Part shown: in pieces, positions 7,558 through 11,957 of the stretch
Numbering within the stretch: the first letter of the stretch is position 1
Layout: the number at the start of each line of letters is the position of its first letter
DNA from: JBPOHE01 sp052035915
GTDB lineage: Bacteria > Pseudomonadota > Gammaproteobacteria > Chromatiales > Chromatiaceae
NCBI GenBank assembly: GCA_052035915.1
Contig: JBPOHE010000106.1
Coordinates: 1 to 11,957 of the forward strand
Length of the DNA stretch: 11,957 nucleotides
Direction: 5' to 3'
Made by a program: the position numbers and the translations under genes
The notes under the pieces: model-generated
Told to the model about the DNA's origin: nothing
Databases searched by the model: none
What the model saw: the letters and a program-made list of their open reading frames with translations, nothing else

Positions 7558-8118
7558 ATGACCTCTTGGCGGATCTTCGCTCCCGAGGCGACCGATGAGC
7601 AACTCATCGAAACGATCCTCGATGTCTATGTGGATCTCTATCGTCGGTATTTCGTCGGGGCCTTCGGCATCAATCACCGATTGCCCATCGAGATCCGCGC
7701 TTTTCGTTCTTTCGAGGACTGGCGCATCCTTTTGCTGCTGACCCCCTGGCATCTGGCCCGTTTCTTCTTCCCCAAAACTCCCCCCGAACTCGAAATCCCT
7801 CCCGGCTGGGACAGCGAGTCGCGGACCTTGGCGCCCTATGAGGTCATAGGTCCGGCGCTCAGTCTTCCCCTGTTGCGCAGCCATGAACGGGCCCACCTCA
7901 ACTATCACCCAAAACTGGGTCATTATCTGCTGCAACCCCTGATCCAGGCCCTGGCCAGCTATCAGGACGCGGACTCGGTGTTCGCCGCCTGGGACCAGGT
8001 GATCCAGGTGCGTGATCGCAACATCGCGGAACATCGGCGCCGCTGCGACTGGCAGCAGGAGGTCTCGCGGCGAGAGCTGCTCGCCGGGCTGTTGCGTCGT
8101 GCCAAGTCACAAGGCTGA
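7558..8118 (+). CDS. HybE/HupJ-like assembly chaperone encoded in the molybdoenzyme operon
   Basis: 186 residues, predicted cytoplasmic. The pattern INHRLPIEIRAFRSFEDW (38-55), then ILLLLTPWHLARFFFP with the TPW motif at 62-64, matches the core of HybE/HupJ proteins as I remember it (a conserved aromatic-rich region followed by a hydrophobic strand and TPW). The C-terminal SRRELLAGL (170-178) resembles the SRR-x-LLRG-type ends seen in that family. HybE binds the Tat signal of a [NiFe]-hydrogenase small subunit. No hydrogenase gene is present here, and the gene starts 10 bases after the TorD-type chaperone stop with a GAGGGGG ribosome-binding site, so the Tat-carrying Mo subunit is the more likely client (inference). 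The assignment rests on motifs; a search is needed to confirm it. Confidence 0.68.
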   Translation: MTSWRIFAPEATDEQLIETILDVYVDLYRRYFVGAFGINHRLPIEIRAFRSFEDWRILLLLTPWHLARFFFPKTPPELEIPPGWDSESRTLAPYEVIGPALSLPLLRSHERAHLNYHPKLGHYLLQPLIQALASYQDADSVFAAWDQVIQVRDRNIAEHRRRCDWQQEVSRRELLAGLLRRAKSQG

Positions 8119-8119
8119 A

Positions 8120-8152
8120 CCGGTGCGCCCGAGGCCGGGCTAGCATCGCCGG
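8120..8152 (+). terminator. Possible terminator hairpin at the end of the molybdoenzyme operon
   Basis: Two bases after the stop codon, CCGG-TGC-GCCCG folds back on CGGGC-TA-GCA and CCGG around the loop AGGC, with small bulges. There is no T-run after it, so it may be Rho-assisted or only an mRNA 3'-end stabiliser. Confidence 0.35.
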
Positions 8153-8500
8153 GAAGGTAAGCCCCTTGACGGCAAAAATCCTGTCTGATCCTATTTCCCA
8201 AACGGTTGTTGCTTGTTGCGCGACGGGGTTTGTAACCCCGGCGCTAACGTTTGACATAAAGCCGCGTAGGGCATGCACCGCCTACCATTTCCTTGGGTTA
8301 TTCAATTTATCGCGAGAGTAGTCGATATATCCGCCCCGAGCGGAACGTTTGGGTTGTGACAATGATCGGTGACAAACCAAAAGCTCGGGACGAGGTTGTA
8401 AACCCTGTCCCGCAGCAGAACAAGGGCGGCGCTGCGCTTGCCCTCGTCCTGCCGGTGATGCACAACGTTAGGGTAGAAAAAAAGCCGAAACTTTTTCAAC

Positions 8501-8530
8501 TTGACAAATCGCCGAAACTACCCAGTTATT
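8501..8530 (+). promoter_or_regulatory. Candidate sigma70 promoter for the coiled-coil membrane protein gene
   Basis: TTGACA (8501-8506) is followed after 17-18 bases by AGTTAT or GTTATT (8524-8530), a moderate -10 match. Transcription would start near 8537, about 65 bases before the ATG. The heptamer GCCGAAA occurs three times around it (8484, 8511 and 8572); the first two copies share GCCGAAACT, so an operator is possible. Confidence 0.4.
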
Positions 8531-8601
8531 ACTGGAGCGAATCTACACAACGCAATTCAGAGAGCTAAATTGCCGAAAATCGTGTCCGAAGGGGAAATGG
8601 A

Positions 8602-9867
8602 ATGTCTGATCAGAATACCTACAAAATTGTTCGCTATGGCGATAGAAAATGGATAGAAGTTTTCGTCGAAGCTGTAAAACAAGGTTTTTTCGGTCAGGTT
8701 ATATTTAGCGGAATAAGCGGCATCGCCGCAATGACGGTTAACGATCCCGATGAATTTCCGGAATTATTGAAGTATATTTTTGAGCAAAACGCAGGTGTGC
8801 TTCGTTCCGTCAACGCCAACAAATCAGGTCTGAGTGTATCTGTAGCTCGTATCGACTCTCCCTTGTATGACGAGTTGCGATTCAGCTGGAACCAGCAAAA
8901 CCAGAAACCGCTGTTATCTGATAAAGAAAAGGTTGTAATAATTTCCTGGTTCACAACAAAGCTTGTACAACTAGATCCAGAAAGAGGATTGTTTTCCGGA
9001 ACAGATATTGCTGAAGCTGCTCAGAATGAGCTAGCGTTGCGTAGTGCCACCATAGAACGCCTTGAGCAAGTGCAAGCGAAACTTGCCGAGGATACGGCAG
9101 CCTTTAACAGAACCATTCAGGATAACTATCTGGCTGAAAAAGAGAAGTTGCATACTCAACTCGAAGAAGAGAGAAAAAGCCTTCAGAAAGAGTTCGATGA
9201 TAAAAAGGAAAACCTCGACAACCGTTCATTAGAACTTGATGCAAGGGAAGCTAGCATTGACGCTTCCGATAATACCGCTGCCCGTCGACAGATAAGGAAA
9301 GACTTGTTGGCCGAACTGCAAAGGCGTTCCGAGAAATTTGCCCTGACGTCCGGAACGAAGCATTTGCGCTGGCCTGTGCACATTGTTTCGTTGGCCATCA
9401 TTACCGCTGGCATGGTTGGCGCTTACTTCTTTGGTACAAAATTGCCCACGTCAGACAATGCTAGCGGAATTTCTTACGGAATAGCACTAGTAAAGCCATT
9501 TGGTCTCACTTTTGTCGCAGTCGGTACGGCCTTTTTCTATCTTCGATGGCTTAATCGCTGGTTTGAACAGCATGCTCAGGCCGAATTTAAGCTCAAGCAA
9601 TTTCAGCTAGATATTGAGCGTGCCAGTTGGCTTGTTGAAACTGCTCTGGACTGGGACGCAAAACAAGAAAAGGAGTTACCGAAAGAACTACTAGAAGGAC
9701 TATCACGTAATCTCTTCAGCTTTGACGACGAGAAGATTGATCAAGTTCGACATCCTGTTGATGAGCTTGCTTCAGCACTTATGGGAACCGCATCTAGGGT
9801 AAAGCTCAATCTAGCTGGTAACGAAGTAGAGTTGGACGGGAAACGATTGAATAAGGCCGCAAAATGA
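8602..9867 (+). CDS. Unrecognised protein: N-terminal domain, central coiled coil, two membrane helices
   Basis: 421 residues that I cannot place in a family. Residues 1-140 are soluble, mixed alpha/beta (YKIVRYGDRKWIEVFVEAV ... FSGISGIAAMTV). Residues about 147-228 are rich in Glu, Lys, Gln and Leu in heptad-like spacing and should form a long coiled coil. Two membrane helices follow, at about 257-278 (PVHIVSLAIITAGMVGAYFF) and 295-316 (ALVKPFGLTFVAVGTAFFYL), then a charged C-terminal domain of about 100 residues. The start has AAGGGGAAA just upstream. The gene is visibly richer in A/T than the operon on its left, and its flanks are full of repeats, which suggests acquisition by transfer. 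The shape (sensor-like head, coiled coil, membrane pair) recalls some membrane-linked defence or stress proteins, but no catalytic motif is visible. It appears to be a single-gene unit. Confidence 0.85.
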   Translation: MSDQNTYKIVRYGDRKWIEVFVEAVKQGFFGQVIFSGISGIAAMTVNDPDEFPELLKYIFEQNAGVLRSVNANKSGLSVSVARIDSPLYDELRFSWNQQNQKPLLSDKEKVVIISWFTTKLVQLDPERGLFSGTDIAEAAQNELALRSATIERLEQVQAKLAEDTAAFNRTIQDNYLAEKEKLHTQLEEERKSLQKEFDDKKENLDNRSLELDAREASIDASDNTAARRQIRKDLLAELQRRSEKFALTSGTKHLRWPVHIVSLAIITAGMVGAYFFGTKLPTSDNASGISYGIALVKPFGLTFVAVGTAFFYLRWLNRWFEQHAQAEFKLKQFQLDIERASWLVETALDWDAKQEKELPKELLEGLSRNLFSFDDEKIDQVRHPVDELASALMGTASRVKLNLAGNEVELDGKRLNKAAK

Positions 9868-9872
9868 GGGCC

Positions 9873-9957
9873 GTAGGGTGCAATAGCGAAGCGTATTGCG
9901 CCGCATGATTAAAACTTACCATTTGGCGCAATACGGCTCACGCCTATTGCGCCCTAC
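9873..9957. repeat. REPIN-like palindrome: two inverted REP sequences
   Basis: The left half begins GTAGGGTGCAATAGCG (9873-9888) and contains GCGTATTGCGCC to 9902. The right half (9925-9957) read on the other strand begins GTAGGGCGCAATAGGCG and again ends CGTATTGCGCC. Both halves start with GTAG, the tetranucleotide typical of REP sequences mobilised by RAYT (TnpA-REP) proteins. I recall this repeat type as widespread in proteobacterial genomes. It starts 5 bases after the stop of the preceding gene and may stabilise that mRNA. Confidence 0.75.
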
Positions 9958-9989
9958 CGCGCTAAACCTTCAGCCGATCGGCAGTTTGG

Positions 9990-10010
9990 CAAAAGCTTAT
10001 CAAGTTAGAC
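9990..10010 (+). other. Integron core site (attI-like or degenerate attC) before the HicB cassette
   Basis: GTTAGAC at 10004-10010 fits the GTTRRRY core recombined by integron integrases. It is preceded by TTATCAA, which is more like the A-rich approach to an attI core than the GC-rich approach usual in attC. No matching RYYYAAC partner lies within the preceding 140 bases, so it does not fold as a complete attC. It sits immediately before an ATG at 10011, a common cassette junction. No intI gene is visible in the window. Confidence 0.45.
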
Positions 10011-10052
10011 ATGTCCGTACTGTCATCCTCAAGTACAAGCTTGGTGACTTAC

Positions 10053-10265
10053 ATGGCGGCTAAGTGCGAAATCATCATCTACTGGAGCGAGGAAGACAAC
10101 GCTTACCTCGCGGCAGTGCCGGAGCTACCCGGATGCATGGCTGACGGGGAAAGTTATCAAAAAGCCCTGGAAAATGCCGAGATCATCATTCAGGAGTGGA
10201 TCGACACGACGCATGAGTTGGGACGTCGGATTCCGGAACCGCACGGTAAGTTAATGTACGCCTAA
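10053..10265 (+). CDS. HicB-family antitoxin-like protein without a HicA partner, carried in an integron cassette
   Basis: 70 residues. The HicB_lk N-terminal fold is clear: CEIIIYWSEEDNAYLAAV, then PELPGCMADGESY and an amphipathic helix ending in WIDTTHELGRRIPEP. HicB proteins neutralise the mRNA-cleaving toxin HicA. No HicA-like frame lies on either side, so this is an orphan, as short HicB-like proteins often are. The ATG at 10053 is chosen because family members begin right at the first strand. An in-frame ATG at 10011 would add a Ser/Thr-rich 14-residue leader not typical of the family, although it directly follows the integron core site and could be used. The TAA stop lies inside the attC site, a hallmark of cassette genes. 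Confidence 0.82.
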   Translation: MAAKCEIIIYWSEEDNAYLAAVPELPGCMADGESYQKALENAEIIIQEWIDTTHELGRRIPEPHGKLMYA

Positions 10266-10322
10266 CAAGGCGCTGCAGCGGATCGCGCCTGACGTCGCAG
10301 CTGCTGAGCTTGGACGTTAGGC
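10260..10322 (+). other. Integron attC recombination site (59-base element)
   Basis: GCCTAAC (10260-10266) fits RYYYAAC and its exact reverse complement GTTAGGC (10316-10322) fits the GTTRRRY core; together they bound a 63-bp imperfect palindrome. The interior carries AAGGCGCTGCAGCG near the left and CGCAGCTGCTGAGCTTGG near the right, which can pair as the inner arms with a short GATCGCGCC-containing loop. The site begins in the last codons of the HicB gene and its size is normal for attC. With the core at 10004 it delimits a cassette from about 10005 to 10316. Confidence 0.85.
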
Positions 10323-10362
10323 CTTTACCAATTCTATTCACGCCCATAAGGAAATATACGCA

Positions 10363-11109
10363 ATGGACATCCCACGGATATTCAACATCACGGAAAGTGC
10401 GCACCGCATCCATAACCCATTCACACCCGATAAGTTCGCTACTCTCGGCGCGGCATTGCGTCTGGAGCCAGGGGCACGAGTGCTTGACCTTGGTAGCGGT
10501 TCGGGGGAGATGCTGTGCACCTGGGCACGCGATCACGGCATTATCGGCACCGGCATCGACATGAGTCCGTTGTTCACCGAACAGGCGAAACAGCGTGCTG
10601 AAGAACTCGGTGTTGCCCATCAAGTCAAGTTCATTCACGACGATGCGGCAGGTTACGTCTCTGACGAGAAGGCCGACGTGGTAGCTTGTGTCGGTGCTAC
10701 ATGGATTGGCGGAGGTGTCGCTGGCACCATCGAGCTTCTGGCGCGCAGCCTGCGAACCAGCGGAATCATTCTGATCGGCGAGCCTTATTGGCGGCAATTG
10801 CCGCCAACGGAAGACATTGCTAAGGAGTGTCTTGCCAACTCAATCTCCGACTTCCTCATTCTTCCAGAACTTATCGCATCTTTCGGTCAGCTCGGCTACG
10901 ACCTTGTTGAAATGGTCCTGGCTAATCAAGACGGCTGGGACAGGTACGAAGCGGCCAAATGGCTCACCATGCGTCGATGGCTTGAAGCCAATCCCGACGA
11001 CGAGCTAGCTAAAGAAGTTCGAGCAAAACTAACCTCGGAGCCTAAACGCCATGCCGCCTACACGCGCGAGTACCTAGGTTGGGGTGTGTTCGCCCTCATG
11101 CCGCGATGA
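10363..11109 (+). CDS. Class I SAM-dependent methyltransferase
   Basis: 248 residues, soluble. Motif I is clear at residues 40-48 (VLDLGSGSG), the second acidic strand at 62-68 (GTGIDMS), followed by HDDAAGY (92-98) and the post-strand region VVACVGATWIGGG (106-118). The later LIGEPYW segment (137-143) is also typical of Rossmann-fold methyltransferases. The target (small molecule, protein or RNA) cannot be told from the sequence. AAGGAA lies 9 bases before the ATG. The gene lies directly downstream of an attC core, so it may be the next cassette of an array, but no complete attC follows its stop; the 68-bp repeat lies 70 bases beyond. I recall close relatives as common accessory genes in gammaproteobacteria. 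Confidence 0.9.
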   Translation: MDIPRIFNITESAHRIHNPFTPDKFATLGAALRLEPGARVLDLGSGSGEMLCTWARDHGIIGTGIDMSPLFTEQAKQRAEELGVAHQVKFIHDDAAGYVSDEKADVVACVGATWIGGGVAGTIELLARSLRTSGIILIGEPYWRQLPPTEDIAKECLANSISDFLILPELIASFGQLGYDLVEMVLANQDGWDRYEAAKWLTMRRWLEANPDDELAKEVRAKLTSEPKRHAAYTREYLGWGVFALMPR

Positions 11110-11179
11110 GCATTGGCGTCTTGGTCGCCGTCTCGTCAAAGCCGACTTTTGCGCTTCGGGCGTTGGCTGAAAATACCCA

Positions 11180-11247
11180 TTTTTGTTCTTATTCTGAGAA
11201 CAATAGATGGCTATTATGATGAACTATTCTCTATAGAAGAACAAAAA
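11180..11247 (+). repeat. 68-bp palindromic repeat, copy B
   Basis: It starts TTTTTGTTCTTATTCTGAG and ends GAAGAACAAAAA, with the same length and orientation as copy A at 1390-1457. The left arms match at 23 of 25 bases and the right arms at about 17 of 24; the centre is more diverged. The internal TGTTCT-N7-AGAACA palindrome of the left arm is kept. The flanks also share TTGGCGTCYTGGT (1316-1328 and 11113-11125) and an AGGCCCGGAA inverted repeat on the right side, so the repeated unit may be 170-185 bp long. Confidence 0.75.
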
Positions 11248-11263
11248 CCGGACCAAGGAGCCC

Positions 11264-11297
11264 AGGCCCGGAAGCACGTAGCCTGGATGAAATAGCG
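11264..11297. repeat. Degenerate REP-like sequence after repeat copy B
   Basis: AGGCCCGGAA and GCCT form a short inverted repeat, and GTAGCCTGGATGAAATAGCG (11278-11297) begins with the GTAG typical of REP sequences and resembles the common GTAGCCCGGATGAA-type repeat of gammaproteobacteria. The expected closing half of a full REP is missing, so it is partial. Confidence 0.4.
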
Positions 11298-11330
11298 TTT
11301 TAGACAAATAGCCGAAGCCAACCGCTGGAA

Positions 11331-11762
11331 TTACTCCGGATAAAAGTCGGTCGCGAAAATCTGCTCCTCCGTCCAAGGACACTCCTCGGGGAACAGATCC
11401 AGTTCGGTGTCATCGACGGCCTTAGCGGTGGCATCCGCCCAGACGCCCTCCCGCCAGTTGGGATCGGCGAGCGCGGCCTTGAGGCTCGGTGTCTCGCGTA
11501 AATGGGCTTGGATGCCTCGACGCTGCTCTTTTATGGTCCGCCGCCAACTGCTGCCGCGGCGTGCTGGTTGAAACTGCCATTTGAGCAAATGAGCCAAGAG
11601 TACCGCCATCCGGCTCGCCAGTTCCCGCCGCTCGCTCTTGCCCACGTCCTCGATCTCCTCAGCGATTCGCGTCACATCGATTTCCGTGAGCCTTCCGGCG
11701 CGCAACAAAGCGGCTTGCTCGTTGGCCCAGGCGATGATGTCAACTTCGTAGGCTGTACCCAT
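11331..11762 (-). CDS. DUF29 family protein
   Basis: 143 residues when started at the ATG at 11762. The DUF29 signature is visible: an N-terminal YEVDIIAWANEQAALLRAG, then DVTRIAEEIEDVGKSERREL, LLAHLLKWQFQP and SWRRTIKEQRRGI, with an acidic C-terminal stretch (FPEECPWTEEQ). DUF29 proteins are small, helical and of unknown function, and are common as scattered paralogues in cyanobacteria and proteobacteria. The longer frame to 11831 adds 23 residues (MPRFVASLYVDK) that are not part of the domain and reach almost to the insertion-sequence end, so the internal start is preferred. No clear ribosome-binding site is visible. The gene stands alone. Confidence 0.85.
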   Translation of the reverse strand: MGTAYEVDIIAWANEQAALLRAGRLTEIDVTRIAEEIEDVGKSERRELASRMAVLLAHLLKWQFQPARRGSSWRRTIKEQRRGIQAHLRETPSLKAALADPNWREGVWADATAKAVDDTELDLFPEECPWTEEQIFATDFYPE

Positions 11763-11833
11763 GGTTTTTGCTTGTATTGCCTTACTGGATTGTATTTTAT
11801 CGACATATAGAGAAGCGACAAACCTCGGCAAGT

Positions 11834-11957
11834 GATCGTGTCCCCGGACGTGGTGTAAGAAGCGATCAGAAGGTCATCGACTCTGGCAAGGAAGGGAAGG
11901 TCATCAGTTTGCGACCGCAGGCAAGCTGATGTTGGGATTCTCGCCGAGATCGGTGAG
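11834..11957 (-). mobile_element. 3' end of an IS256-family insertion sequence, running off the right edge
   Basis: Read on the plus strand, the terminus begins GATCGTGTCCCC and continues to GGTGTAAGAA by about 11860; this resembles IS256-family inverted-repeat ends (GAT-x-GTGTCC ... TGTAA). The interior reads on the minus strand as the end of a transposase frame. The element lies about 70 bases upstream of the DUF29 start and could affect that gene's expression. Only one end is visible, so the target duplication cannot be checked. Confidence 0.6.
11904..11957 (-). CDS. C-terminal tail of an IS256-type transposase (partial)
   Basis: The minus strand from the window edge reads LTDLGENPNISLPAVAN and a TGA stop at 11904-11906. 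I recall C-termini of many proteobacterial IS256 transposases ending in this manner (acidic turn, then SLPA). The stop lies 70 bases inside the IS end at 11834, a usual distance. Only 17 residues are visible, so the catalytic DDE residues are outside the window and intactness is unknown. Confidence 0.5.
   Translation of the reverse strand, partial: LTDLGENPNISLPAVAN

Larger units (their letters stand above)
8119..8601. repeat. Palindrome-rich intergenic region between operon and accessory gene
   Basis: No convincing gene; the 91-codon frame at 8293-8568 crosses several palindromes, lacks a ribosome-binding site and has no recognisable domain. The region holds a GC hairpin just after the operon (8120-8152), CGGGGTT-TGT-AACCCCG (8224-8240), GTAGG/CCTAC (8266-8270 and 8281-8285), a 25-bp imperfect palindrome from GGGAC to GTCCC (8387-8411), and the pair CAGAACAAGGGC (8416-8427) / GCCCTCGTCCTG (8440-8451). 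The GGGGTTTGTAACCCC-like cores at 8224 and 8387 resemble each other, as expected of dispersed repeat DNA. The promoter for the next gene lies near the right end. Confidence 0.5.

Noticed and set aside
8293..8568. 91-codon plus-strand open frame
   Set aside because: It spans several palindromes and the promoter of the next gene, has no ribosome-binding site and shows no protein family features.
11162..11168. GTTGGCT as a possible attC core for the methyltransferase
   Set aside because: It breaks the GTTRRRY consensus at the sixth base and no complementary AGCCAAC lies upstream; the only AGCCAAC is downstream of it.
11113..11295. 60-codon plus-strand open frame after the methyltransferase
   Set aside because: It runs through the 68-bp repeat and the REP-like sequence; coding potential comes from repeat DNA.

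Overview
The window looks like chromosome from a GC-rich proteobacterium, most likely a gammaproteobacterium with sulfur or anaerobic respiratory metabolism (inference). The grounds are a Tat-exported molybdoenzyme operon, REP-type palindromes beginning with GTAG, an integron attC site, a DUF29 gene and an IS256-type insertion-sequence end. No rRNA, tRNA or CRISPR array was found.

Layout. Positions 1-1042 (minus strand) hold the N-terminal 347 residues of a secreted caspase-like (peptidase C14) protein that runs off the left edge. Positions 1043-2557 are mostly non-coding. They contain the first copy of a 68-bp palindromic repeat, a small two-helix membrane protein (1707-1955) behind a good sigma70-type promoter, and several hairpins. 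Positions 2558-8118 are a tight five-gene operon: a Tat-signal molybdopterin catalytic subunit, a four-cluster [4Fe-4S] subunit, an NrfD/PsrC-type quinone-interacting membrane anchor, a TorD-type chaperone, and a protein resembling the HybE/HupJ hydrogenase-assembly chaperones. This is a complete Psr/Phs/Sre/Ttr-type periplasmic respiratory complex with its maturation factors. The substrate cannot be read from sequence alone.

Positions 8119-11957 are accessory. They comprise a palindrome-rich intergenic stretch; an A/T-rich gene for an unrecognised protein with a central coiled coil and two membrane helices (8602-9867); an 85-bp REPIN-like palindrome (9873-9957); an orphan HicB-like gene whose stop codon lies inside a well-formed integron attC site (10260-10322) and which is preceded by a second integron core site (10004-10010); a SAM-dependent methyltransferase (10363-11109); the second copy of the 68-bp repeat (11180-11247); a DUF29 gene on the minus strand; and the 3' end of an IS256-family element entering from the right.

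How it fits together. The operon genes should act as one membrane complex: electrons pass between the quinone pool (membrane anchor), the Fe-S subunit and the periplasmic Mo active site, with two cytoplasmic chaperones proofreading maturation before Tat export. The right-hand third looks like a landing zone for mobile DNA: integron cassettes without a visible integrase, REP-type repeats and an IS end. The 68-bp repeat lies on both sides of the operon plus cargo, in the same orientation, about 9.8 kb apart. The most unusual points are the HybE-like chaperone inside a molybdoenzyme operon, the integron attC and core-site pair, and the paired 68-bp palindromes.
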